Source of the DNA: an uncultured Lachnospiraceae bacterium
GTDB taxonomy: Bacteria > Bacillota > Clostridia > Lachnospirales > Lachnospiraceae
DNA: 64,000 nt
NCBI GenBank assembly: GCA_944380315.1
Contig: CALWHG010000001.1
Span: 1-64,000 of the forward strand
Reading direction: 5' to 3'
Part shown: positions 1 to 9,486 of the stretch, piece after piece
Numbering within the stretch: the stretch's first letter is position 1
Layout: the number at the start of each line of letters is the position of its first letter
The notes under the pieces: model-generated
The model's database searches: none
Seen by the model: the letters and a program-made list of their open reading frames with translations, nothing else
What the model was told of the DNA's origin: nothing
Program-made: the position numbers and the translations under genes

Positions 1-60
1 CAGAGGTGTAAGAGCAGTGATGTTCTCAGCTGACTGCTACTAATAGGTCGAGGGCTTATC
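1..60 (+). rRNA. 23S ribosomal RNA, 3' end (partial)
   Basis: The first 60 bases match the conserved 3' terminus of bacterial 23S rRNA, including the run CTACTAATAGGTCGAGGGCT that closes the molecule in Firmicutes. The rest of the gene lies upstream of the window. Only 45 bases separate it from the first tRNA, so no 5S gene lies between them. The exact 3' end is uncertain by a few bases. Confidence 0.9.
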
Positions 61-105
61 CGCATTGCTTCCTTTTTTCGGTATGTGATTTTCAGTGTAC
101 GATAT

Positions 106-179
106 GGCCTGGTGGCTCAGTTGGTTAGAGCGCCGCCCTGTCACGGCGGAGGTCGTGGGTTCGAATCCCATCCGGGTCG
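106..179 (+). tRNA. tRNA-Asp (anticodon GTC)
   Basis: Cloverleaf with acceptor GGCCTGG/CCGGGTC, anticodon stem CCGCC/GGCGG with loop CTGTCAC, T-loop GGTTCGAATCC, and discriminator G. No CCA is encoded; the bases that follow are CTT. It is the first tRNA of a cluster directly after the 23S gene and is probably processed from the rRNA transcript. Confidence 0.96.
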
Positions 180-245
180 CTTCCAGATATGTTGGTTGTG
201 TGCCACATACGCAGCCGCGTATGTGGTATTTGCATTAAAAGATAT

Positions 246-327
246 GGATGAGTTCCCGAGCGGCCAAAGGGGGCAGACTGTAAATCTGTTGTCGTCGACT
301 TCGGTGGTTCGAATCCACCCTCATCCA
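246..327 (+). tRNA. tRNA-Tyr (anticodon GTA)
   Basis: Acceptor GGATGAG pairs perfectly with CTCATCC. The anticodon stem GCAGA/TCTGT carries loop CTGTAAA (anticodon GTA). A long variable arm (GTCGTCGACTTC region) is typical of bacterial class II tRNA-Tyr. Discriminator A is followed by TCA, not CCA. Confidence 0.96.
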
Positions 328-333
328 TCATAC

Positions 334-406
334 GGGGTCTTAGCTCAGCTGGGAGAGCATCTGCCTTACAAGCAGAGGGTCATAGGTTCGAGCCCTATAG
401 GCCCCA
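334..406 (+). tRNA. tRNA-Val (anticodon TAC)
   Basis: Acceptor GGGGTCT/AGGCCCC, anticodon stem TCTGC/GCAGA with loop CTTACAA (anticodon TAC), standard D- and T-arms. Discriminator A is followed by TCA. It lies 6 bases after tRNA-Tyr, so the two are surely co-transcribed. Confidence 0.96.
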
Positions 407-413
407 TCAATAT

Positions 414-487
414 CGCGGGATAGAGCAGTCCGGTAGCTCGTTGGGCTCATAACCCAGAGGTCGCAGGTTCAAATCCTGCTCCCGCAA
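414..487 (+). tRNA. initiator tRNA-fMet (anticodon CAT)
   Basis: The anticodon loop is CTCATAA and the anticodon stem ends in three G-C pairs (GGG/CCC). The first acceptor position is an unpaired C1 x A72. Both are hallmarks of the bacterial initiator tRNA as opposed to elongator Met or Ile2. No CCA is encoded (CTC follows). Confidence 0.95.
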
Positions 488-495
488 CTCCTTAA

Positions 496-525
496 ACGGG
501 TGGGCTTGCGCGCCCGCCTGTTTTT
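496..525 (+). terminator. Rho-independent terminator after the first four tRNAs
   Basis: A 10-bp stem (ACGGGTGGGC / GCCCGCCTGT, two G-T pairs) with a 6-base loop is followed by TTTTT. It lies between tRNA-fMet and tRNA-Lys, so it may separate the rRNA-linked tRNAs from the last two or act as a partial terminator. Confidence 0.8.
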
Positions 526-533
526 GAATTTAA

Positions 534-606
534 GGGTGTGTAGCTCAGTCGGTAGAGCACTTGACTTTTAATCAAGTTGTCGCGGGTTCGATTCCCGCCA
601 CGCTCA
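534..606 (+). tRNA. tRNA-Lys (anticodon TTT)
   Basis: Acceptor GGGTGTG/CACGCTC, anticodon stem CTTGA/TCAAG with loop CTTTTAA (anticodon TTT), T-loop GGTTCGATTCC. Discriminator A is followed by TCA. Confidence 0.96.
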
Positions 607-621
607 TCATCATTATATCCT

Positions 622-694
622 GCCTCGGTAGCTCAGTTGGTAGAGCAATGGACTGAAAATCCATGTGTCGCTGGTTCGATTCCTGCCTGAGGCA
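622..694 (+). tRNA. tRNA-Phe (anticodon GAA)
   Basis: Acceptor GCCTCGG/CTGAGGC (one G-T pair), anticodon stem ATGGA/TCCAT with loop CTGAAAA (anticodon GAA), and discriminator A. TAA follows, so CCA must be added after transcription. Confidence 0.95.
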
Positions 695-703
695 TAAATC
701 AAA

Positions 704-745
704 GAGTACCGTTCATCGTCATTGATGACCGGTACTCCTTTTTTT
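704..745 (+). terminator. Rho-independent terminator of the tRNA cluster
   Basis: Perfect 8-bp stem GAGTACCG/CGGTACTC, then CC and seven Ts. It ends the rRNA-tRNA unit and lies 58 bases before the end of the convergent lysR gene. The rest of 695-802 shows no gene. Confidence 0.88.
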
Positions 746-802
746 GATCTGATATCCGCTTTTCCGTATCCGAGATGTGCTGTATCCAAGGGCTTCTTGT
801 AT

Positions 803-1747
803 TCAGCCGTTGTGTCCTTCTGACCCCTGAGGGTCCATGCCCTGGGACTCAGCCTCCTGCTGGGTCTCAAGGATCATGTCTCTCATGGCCTTCATGGCTA
901 TGGACTGGGGCCTGGAGGTGTCCTCTATGAGGCAGATGAAGCGCTCAGGTATGTGCTCTATGATGTCTACCTTATATATGTCCCCTTCCTTTATGGCCTC
1001 CTCTGCCACTGCCTCCGGAAAGAAGCCTACTCCAAGGTTGGCCTTGACCATGGGCAGTATCTGATCAGAGGTAAATACCTCCATGTCTACCCGAAGCCTC
1101 AGGTCGTGCTCAAAAAACAGCTTCTGATAAAACTCCCTGGCGCTGGTGCCGCCCCTCAGGCATATGAAGGAATAGGGCAATATCTCTGACAGATGTCTGG
1201 GCTTTGACGCCAGCTTCTTGTATTTGCTTCCGCATATGAGGACCTCCTTGAAGGGCAACAGGTTTACTGCCTTGAGAGGTGACGATATGCTTATGGGCGT
1301 ATTGACCAGGGCATAGTCTATGCTGTTGCGTATGAGGCCTGCTATGGTCTGGGGCACCGTATCGTTCGATATGCGCAGATGTACTCCCGGGTACTGCTCG
1401 TGGAAGGCAGAGAGCTTGTCTATGAGAAGGAGGTGCATGGCAGAGTCGCTGACACCTATGGATATGGTGCCGGTCTCCAGACTGCAGTCCCTCTCTATCT
1501 CTTCCTCGCCGAGCCTCAGCTGCTCAAAGGCAGCCGATACCCTGTAAAAGAGCTTCTCACCCTCGGGAGTCAGCCTTATGCCCCTGTTTGACCTTATGAA
1601 CAGCTTGCAGCCCAGCTGCTGTTCCAGCACGTTCATACAGCGGGTTATGTTTGGCTGGTTGTTGCCAAGTATCTCTGCTGCCTTGGTAAAGCTGTGGCTT
1701 TCAGCTACATGATAAAATATCCGGTAGTAATCATAAGATATAGCCAT
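803..1747 (-). CDS. LysR-family transcriptional regulator
   Basis: A 314-residue DNA-binding regulator. The N-terminal winged helix-turn-helix (about residues 5-65, with the SFTKAAEIL and NQPNITRCMNVLEQQLG segments) is followed by a periplasmic-binding-protein-like effector domain, the usual LysR plan and length. The start is placed at 1747 because a GGAGG lies 7 bases upstream; the in-frame ATG at 1753 is too close to it. The gene diverges from the ATP synthase operon and shares a 133-base intergenic region containing a palindrome and a strong promoter. The effector and targets cannot be told from sequence; autoregulation is usual in the family. Linkage to the atp operon is suggestive only. 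Confidence 0.85.
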   Translation of the reverse strand: MAISYDYYRIFYHVAESHSFTKAAEILGNNQPNITRCMNVLEQQLGCKLFIRSNRGIRLTPEGEKLFYRVSAAFEQLRLGEEEIERDCSLETGTISIGVSDSAMHLLLIDKLSAFHEQYPGVHLRISNDTVPQTIAGLIRNSIDYALVNTPISISSPLKAVNLLPFKEVLICGSKYKKLASKPRHLSEILPYSFICLRGGTSAREFYQKLFFEHDLRLRVDMEVFTSDQILPMVKANLGVGFFPEAVAEEAIKEGDIYKVDIIEHIPERFICLIEDTSRPQSIAMKAMRDMILETQQEAESQGMDPQGSEGHNG

Positions 1748-1762
1748 TTTCATACCTCCACC

Positions 1763-1777
1763 ATACCAATATGGTAT
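1763..1777. promoter_or_regulatory. Palindromic operator candidate in the lysR-atp intergenic region
   Basis: Inverted repeat ATACCA-ATA-TGGTAT lies 16 bases upstream of the lysR start and 22 bases upstream of the atp -35 box. LysR proteins commonly bind such dyads beside their own gene. This is inference from position and symmetry only. Confidence 0.35.
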
Positions 1778-1799
1778 TTCAGACATATTAAAAATATAG

Positions 1800-1828
1800 T
1801 TTACATCTTACTGTTTCGCAAGTATAAT
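1800..1828 (+). promoter_or_regulatory. Promoter of the ATP synthase operon
   Basis: -35 TTTACA (1800-1805), 17-base spacer, -10 TATAAT (1823-1828). The near-consensus sigma-A promoter lies 52 bases upstream of the atpB start and faces the operon. It is the only strong promoter visible before atpB. Confidence 0.8.
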
Positions 1829-1880
1829 ACGGTAGATCTGATAATACAATATAAATATAGCAGTAAAGAGGTAAAAATGC

Positions 1881-2702
1881 ATGAAAAATCGTAAGAAAGG
1901 AGTCATCCTTTGGCTGCTCATAGTAGCGCTGCTGCTGGTGGCTGCCCTGGCCTGCAGTTCACCCGCCGGTGAGGAGGAGTCGGTGCAGGCTGCCATGAGG
2001 GATGCCGTGCTTCATGACATCAACAGGATCAGCCTCTTCGGGATAAAAGATGTCAATCCCGGGCTCATATCAGCATTCTCCGTGACAGGCATACTGATCA
2101 TCGTGTCAGTCCTCATCAGGATACTGGTTATCCCCAGATTCACCTATATCCCCGGCAGGTTCCAGCTGCTTCTGGAGACGCTTGTCGGCGCCTTTGATGG
2201 CATGGCAAAGGAAAACAGTCCACACCGCAACAAGGGACTTGGACTTTACATCTTTACGGCGGGGGTATATATCTTCGCCAGCACCATATTTGAGCTGTTC
2301 GGGCTTCAGGCCGTTACGACTGAAGGCATATCCATAGCGCTGCCCGCACCGCTCTCAGATGTAAATGCTGCCATAGCCTTGGGCTGTCTGTCATATCTCT
2401 TCATAGTATGCGGAGGTATCATGCAGAACGGCCTTACCGGAGTGGGACGGGCACTTAAGGAATTTTCACTTCCCATATCCATGAGCTTCCGTCTGTTCGG
2501 AGCTCTGCTCAGCGGACTGCTGGTCACTGAGCTTGTCTACTATTATATAACACTCAGCTTCGTGCTGCCCGTGGTCATAGGCGTGCTGTTCACCCTGCTT
2601 CACGCACTGATACAGAGCTACGTCCTGACCATGCTTACGGCGTTATATTATGGAGAGGTCACGGAGCCGGTCATCAAGAAAGGAAAAAACCATGAAGCTT
2701 AA
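1881..2702 (+). CDS. atpB: F1Fo ATP synthase subunit a
   Basis: Membrane stator subunit that forms the ion half-channels against the c-ring. The 273-residue protein has about six hydrophobic segments. The essential Arg is visible in SFRLFGALLSG, and the last-helix motif LIQSYVLTMLTALYYGE is conserved. The usual Asn after RLFG is Ala here. The N-terminus is odd: a 25-residue signal-like helix ending LLLVAALACSSP precedes a hydrophilic stretch. The start at 1881 follows AAAGAGG at 1865-1871. It is the first gene of the operon atpB-E-F-(delta/A)-G-D-C. No atpI is seen. The stop overlaps the atpE start by 11 bases, indicating coupling. Confidence 0.93.
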   Translation: MKNRKKGVILWLLIVALLLVAALACSSPAGEEESVQAAMRDAVLHDINRISLFGIKDVNPGLISAFSVTGILIIVSVLIRILVIPRFTYIPGRFQLLLETLVGAFDGMAKENSPHRNKGLGLYIFTAGVYIFASTIFELFGLQAVTTEGISIALPAPLSDVNAAIALGCLSYLFIVCGGIMQNGLTGVGRALKEFSLPISMSFRLFGALLSGLLVTELVYYYITLSFVLPVVIGVLFTLLHALIQSYVLTMLTALYYGEVTEPVIKKGKNHEA

Positions 2703-3102
2703 CAGGAAGATATTTACACTGATACTTACTTTTGTCATGAGCCTTATGCTCATCATACCCGCATATGCGGCACCCGCCGGAAAGGAAGGAGGCCCCGGAG
2801 CACAGACCGAAGCACAGACCGAAGCACAGGCTGAGGTTGCAGCCGAGGATCAGGCAGCCGATTCCATAGTCATAAGCGATACAGGGGCAAAGGCCATAGC
2901 CGCAGCCATAGCCATAGGTCTGGGAGCCCTTGGCGGCACCATAGCCATGGGCATGGCCTCAGGCAAGGCATCGGAGAGCATGGCGCGTCAGCCTGAGATA
3001 AAGGGCGACATAAGGACCTCCTTCATGCTTGGACTGGTATTTATAGAGACAGCCATCATATATGCGCTGCTGGTAGTCATACTTATCATCTTCGTCCTGT
3101 AA
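2692..3102 (+). CDS. atpE: F1Fo ATP synthase subunit c with N-terminal signal-like extension
   Basis: Proteolipid of the rotor ring. The c hairpin occupies about residues 65-136: a glycine-rich first helix (AIGLGALGG), the polar loop GKASESMARQPEIKGDI, and a second helix with the ion-binding Glu in LVFIETAIIYALLV. Family members are usually 70-90 residues; this one is 136. The extra part is a signal-peptide-like segment (residues 1-24, ending IPAYA) and a charged linker rich in Glu, Gln and Ala. The start at 2692 follows AGGAAAAAACC. The Gln of Na+-type rings is replaced by Met, which argues for H+, although Thr follows the Glu. It overlaps the end of atpB. Confidence 0.92.
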   Translation: MKLNRKIFTLILTFVMSLMLIIPAYAAPAGKEGGPGAQTEAQTEAQAEVAAEDQAADSIVISDTGAKAIAAAIAIGLGALGGTIAMGMASGKASESMARQPEIKGDIRTSFMLGLVFIETAIIYALLVVILIIFVL

Positions 3103-3114
3103 GGAGGCAGAAAA

Positions 3115-3621
3115 GTGGGTATACCTTTAAACATAGACTGGCAGCAGATACTGCTGCATCTGATGAATTTCGCCATACTGGCAGGTGCCCTGTATTTCCT
3201 GCTCTATAAGCCCGTAAAGGACTTCATGGACAAGAGGCAGGCACATTATCAGGAGCTGGATGACGAAGCAAAAAAGAAGATAGCCGAGGCCGATGCTCTC
3301 AAGGCCTCCTATGAGGATCAGCTGGCCAAGGCCAGGGATGCCATAGCTGCAGAGCGGGCTCAGGCTGCAAAGGACAACAAAGAGGCTGCAGACAGGCAGC
3401 TTGCCGAGGCAAAGAAGCAGGCCGACCGTATCATAGCAGAGGCCAGGGCTGAGGCGGAAAGGGACAACGAAAGGCTGCTCCATGACTCTCAGGACGCCAT
3501 GAAGGAGCTGGTGGCTGCGGCTACGGAGCGTCTCATGATGAAAAACGACGACAAGGCCATAGATCTGTTCCTTGACAGCGTGGAAAAGAAGCAGAAAAAA
3601 GAGCAGGAGGCAGGAGCATGA
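3115..3621 (+). CDS. atpF: F1Fo ATP synthase subunit b
   Basis: Peripheral stalk subunit, 168 residues: one N-terminal membrane helix (about residues 9-28, LHLMNFAILAGALYFLLY), then a long Ala/Lys/Glu-rich coiled coil. This is the standard plan for b. The GTG start at 3115 follows an AAGGAGG at 3101-3107 that overlaps the atpE stop. Only one b gene is present, so a homodimer is expected. Its last bases overlap the next start (ATGA), leaving no room for a separate atpH. The b C-terminus should bind the delta-like domain fused to alpha. Confidence 0.93.
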   Translation: MGIPLNIDWQQILLHLMNFAILAGALYFLLYKPVKDFMDKRQAHYQELDDEAKKKIAEADALKASYEDQLAKARDAIAAERAQAAKDNKEAADRQLAEAKKQADRIIAEARAEAERDNERLLHDSQDAMKELVAAATERLMMKNDDKAIDLFLDSVEKKQKKEQEAGA

Positions 3622-5356
3622 GCACCAGGACTGAGGAAAAGCTCACGGCTCTACTTCGCTGCAGTGAAGCCCCTTCGGACTCTCAGAGAGAAAGGCTCCT
3701 TGCGTTCCTTAAGGAGCGCTACGGTGACAACGTCACGGGACTCGACTGGGAAAAGGACGATACACTGAGGGGCGGCTTCAGGCTCCAGGTAGGAGCTGAT
3801 ATCTATGACTGGAGCAGGGAAGGTCTGCTCAGGAGATTCAAGGATTATCTGAGGGACCGTAAGCTTGGAGACGGCGAGCTCATACCTCTCATGAGGGAGG
3901 TCATAGATGATTTTGAGCCGGATACGGATCCGGAGGAGCTTGGCACTGTCATATCCGTGGGAGATGAGATAGCCGAGGTCAGGGGCCTTGAGCATGCGGC
4001 CTATGGAGAGATACTTCAGTTCCGCTCAGGCATAAAGGGCATGGTCCAGGATCTCAAGAGGGACAGGATCGGCTGTATACTTTTCGGAGACACCTCACAG
4101 ATAAGCGAGGGCAGCGTGGTCAGACGTACCCGCAGGACTGCCGGCATGCCCGTGGGAGAGGGGTTCCTTGGCAGGGTAGTGGACGCCCTGGGACAGCCCA
4201 TAGACGGTAAGGCTCCCATAGATCCTGAGGGGTACAGGCCCATAGAGATGGCCGCTCCCGGCATACTTCAGCGTCAGCCCGTGGACACTCCCATGGAGAC
4301 GGGCCTCGTGGCCATAGATTCCATGTTTCCCATAGGACGTGGCCAGAGAGAGCTGATCATAGGCGACAGACAGACCGGCAAGACGGCCATAGCCATAGAT
4401 ACCATACTCAACCAGAAGGGTAAGGATGTGATCTGCATCTATGTGGCCATAGGACAGAAGACCAGCTCAGTGGCTCAGCTGGCTGACAACCTGCGCCGCA
4501 GGGGTGCCATGGACTATACGGTCATAGTCAATGCTCCTGCCGGAGCGCCTGCGTCTCTTCAGTACATAGCGCCCTATGCGGGCTGTGCCCTGGGTGAGTA
4601 TTTCATGTACAGGGGCAGGGACGTGCTCATAGTTTATGATGACCTTTCAAAGCATGCCATAGCCTACAGGGCCCTGAGCCTGCTACTGGAGCGTTCTCCG
4701 GGACGAGAGGCCTATCCGGGCGATGTTTTTTACCTGCATTCCAGACTGCTGGAGCGCTCTGCTCATCTTTCAGACGAGCTTGGCGGAGGCAGCATGACGG
4801 CACTTCCCATAGTTGAGACCCAGGCCGGGGATGTATCCGCATACATACCCACAAATATCATATCCATCACGGACGGACAGATATTTCTGGAGACGGACCT
4901 GTTTTTTGCAGGACAGAGGCCGGCGGTCAATGTGGGCCTGTCAGTCTCCCGTGTGGGCGGCGATGCCCAGACGAAGGCCATGAAGAAGGCAGCAGGCACC
5001 ATACGACTGGATCTGGCCCAGTACAGGGAGATGGAGGTATTTACCCAGTTCTCCAGTGACCTTGATGAGACCACCAGGAAGCAGCTTACCTATGGACAGG
5101 GACTCATGAGGCTGCTGCGCCAGCCCCAGTACCATCCGTTCTCACAGACCGAGCAGGTCATCATGCTGGTCTGCGCCACTGCCCACTGCATGCAGGACGT
5201 GGAGCTGGATCAGATGGATGCTTTCAGGACAGGACTCATAGACTATATCAGGAAAAATGACGAGGCGCTCTATGGGCGCATCGAAGAGACAAGGCTGCTT
5301 TCCGATGAGGACAGGCAGCGCATCATAGAGCTTTCAAAGGCATATAAGGAGAGCTG

Positions 5357-5357
<1 letters not shown>
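3618..5357 (+). CDS. atpA: ATP synthase alpha subunit with fused delta-subunit C-terminal domain
   Basis: 579 residues against about 500-510 for a normal alpha. Residues about 75-579 are a full alpha chain: N-terminal helix, beta-barrel, P-loop GDRQTGKT, IVYDDLSKHA, and the C-terminal helical domain. Residues about 10-70 align without gaps to the C-terminal domain of the delta/OSCP subunit (E. coli AtpH), with the GGFRLQVGADIYDWS segment matching the delta 'AGVIIRAGDMVIDGS' motif. The N-terminal domain of delta, which normally grips the alpha N-termini, is absent and no atpH lies in the operon. Fusion would place a b-binding domain on each of the three alphas. The frame is open throughout and the start ATG overlaps the atpF stop, so this is not an annotation artefact of two genes. 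Confidence 0.93.
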
Positions 5358-7674
<2,317 letters not shown>

Positions 7675-7693
7675 GAGCTGAAAGGAGTTATGG

Positions 7694-8104
7694 ATGAACA
7701 CGTTCAAGGTAGAGATACTGGCTGCGGACAGGGATTTTTATCAGGGGCCCTGCCTGTCTCTGGTCATCCCCACCATAGATGGTCAGGTGGGCATCATGGC
7801 CGGGCACCAGAGCATGATCTTTGCCGTGGCACCCGGTGAGCTGCGCTATACCACTCCCGATGGGGAGGAGCACAGGGCAGCGGTATCCGAGGGGCTGGCA
7901 AAGGTGGAGGCCAATGATGTGACGCTCCTCATAGATGCCATAGAGCTTCCGGAGGAGATAGACCTCAACAGGGCCAGACGGGCTGCAGACGAGGCCCGGG
8001 AGGCGCTGCTCCAGAAGCAGAGCATACAGGAGTACAGGACAGCCCAGGCAAATCTGGCCAGGGCCATAAATCGTCTGCGCATAAGGAATTCCTACAGGAG
8101 ATAA
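7694..8104 (+). CDS. atpC: ATP synthase epsilon subunit
   Basis: Rotor-foot and inhibitory subunit, 136 residues. An N-terminal beta-sandwich (with GQVGIMAGHQSMIFAVAPGE) is followed by two C-terminal helices (INLNRARRAADEAREAL-like region, then ARAINRLRIR). Length and layout are normal. An AAAGGAG at 7680-7686 serves as its ribosome site. It is the last atp gene; the MATE gene follows after 8 bases without a terminator, so readthrough is likely. Confidence 0.94.
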   Translation: MNTFKVEILAADRDFYQGPCLSLVIPTIDGQVGIMAGHQSMIFAVAPGELRYTTPDGEEHRAAVSEGLAKVEANDVTLLIDAIELPEEIDLNRARRAADEAREALLQKQSIQEYRTAQANLARAINRLRIRNSYRR

Positions 8105-8112
8105 ACATTTAT

Positions 8113-9447
8113 ATGGATCTTGTAAGAGATGATGTGAAGAAGCTTTACGGACACTATCTTGCGGCTTCCGTGGGGAGCGCGCTTGTGGTGTCCATATACA
8201 GCTTTGTGGATACCATAGCAGTTGGCCAGTCGGTGGGCCCCATGGGCACTGCGGCCATAGCAGCCATCAATCCGCTTTTCGGACTGATGGTTTTTTTGGC
8301 TGTGCTCTGCGGCATAGGCGGAGCGGTGCCCATGAGCGTGGCAAGAGGAGAGGGCAAGGAGGAAAAGGCCCAGGCCATATTTACGGCGGCGGTCATACTC
8401 ATGACGGTCATAGGACTTGTGTCCTGGGTGCTGGTCTATATCTTTCATGAGGAGCTCATGAGGCTCTTCGGAGCAGATGATGAGACCATGCCCTATGTGC
8501 TGGATTATGCCATGTGGCTCATATATTTCTTCCCGACCTTCATGTCCTCTACCTTCCTGGGAGCCTTTCTTCGCAATGACGGAGTCCCTGACCTTGCCAT
8601 GAAGGCTGTCATGGCGGGAGGCCTCCTGAACATATTCGGGGACTGGTTCTTCTGCTTTCCCATGGACATGGGTATGGAGGGCGCGGCCATAGCCACGGTC
8701 TCAGGCTCTGTGCTTCAGACCCTGATCATGTGCACACATTTCCTGAGTCCCCGCTGCGGGCTGCGTCTGGTGCGGCCTCATGACCTCATGAAGGCCTTCA
8801 GCCGCATACTGAAGCTGGGCTTCGGAGCCGGGGTGCTGGATCTTGGCACCGTGGCACTGGCCATCATCATAAATAACCAGATCATACGCTATGGCAATGT
8901 CAACGCCCTGGCGGTATATGGAGTGGTGGGTACTGTGGGACAGCTCTGCCAGGCCGTATACAAGGGTGTGGGACAGGCACTGCAGCCCCTGGCCTCTTCA
9001 AACTATGGAGCCGGAAGGCCCGAGAGGATAGAGAGCGCCTATGGCATGGCCGTAAGGACGACCATGATCATAAGCGTGATCATGATGCTCCTGGGAGAGC
9101 TGTTCCCCATACAGATAACGAAGCTTTTCATAGCTGCCACTCCTGAGGTGCTCAGGGAGGCACCCATGATATACAGGATATATTTTACTGCATTCCTTTT
9201 CATGGGTATGAACGTGCTTTCCACATATTTCCTTCAGTCGGTCATGAGGGATCGGCTGTCCATGATCATAGCCATGCTCAGGAGCATCGTGCTGAGCGGA
9301 GCCCTGCTCCTCATACTTCCCGTGTTTTTTGGGCTTTCCGGAGTATTTGCCGCCATACCTGCGGCGGAGCTCCTGGTCATGCTGCTGGCCCTCATATACA
9401 ACAAAATGGCTCTCAGAGACATTTTCAGGAGCAGGAAAGCAGCTTAA
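8113..9447 (+). CDS. MATE family efflux transporter
   Basis: 444-residue polytopic membrane protein with about twelve hydrophobic segments in two six-helix halves. The N-terminal MATE signature is clear (SIYSFVDTIAVGQSVGPMG, then INPLFGLMVFLAVLCGIGGA), and the second half repeats it around ALQPLASSNYGAG. These proteins export cationic drugs or metabolites with H+ or Na+ influx; the substrate is not predictable. It is 8 bases downstream of atpC, with AGGAG inside the atpC end as ribosome site, so it may be part of the atp transcript. Confidence 0.9.
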   Translation: MDLVRDDVKKLYGHYLAASVGSALVVSIYSFVDTIAVGQSVGPMGTAAIAAINPLFGLMVFLAVLCGIGGAVPMSVARGEGKEEKAQAIFTAAVILMTVIGLVSWVLVYIFHEELMRLFGADDETMPYVLDYAMWLIYFFPTFMSSTFLGAFLRNDGVPDLAMKAVMAGGLLNIFGDWFFCFPMDMGMEGAAIATVSGSVLQTLIMCTHFLSPRCGLRLVRPHDLMKAFSRILKLGFGAGVLDLGTVALAIIINNQIIRYGNVNALAVYGVVGTVGQLCQAVYKGVGQALQPLASSNYGAGRPERIESAYGMAVRTTMIISVIMMLLGELFPIQITKLFIAATPEVLREAPMIYRIYFTAFLFMGMNVLSTYFLQSVMRDRLSMIIAMLRSIVLSGALLLILPVFFGLSGVFAAIPAAELLVMLLALIYNKMALRDIFRSRKAA

Positions 9448-9486
9448 ACAGGTGCAAATTATAAAAAAAAATGCTAAACTAACTCT

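Noticed and set aside
85..423. Open frame across the tRNA-Asp, -Tyr and -Val genes
   Set aside because: Covers three structurally clear tRNAs; not a protein gene.
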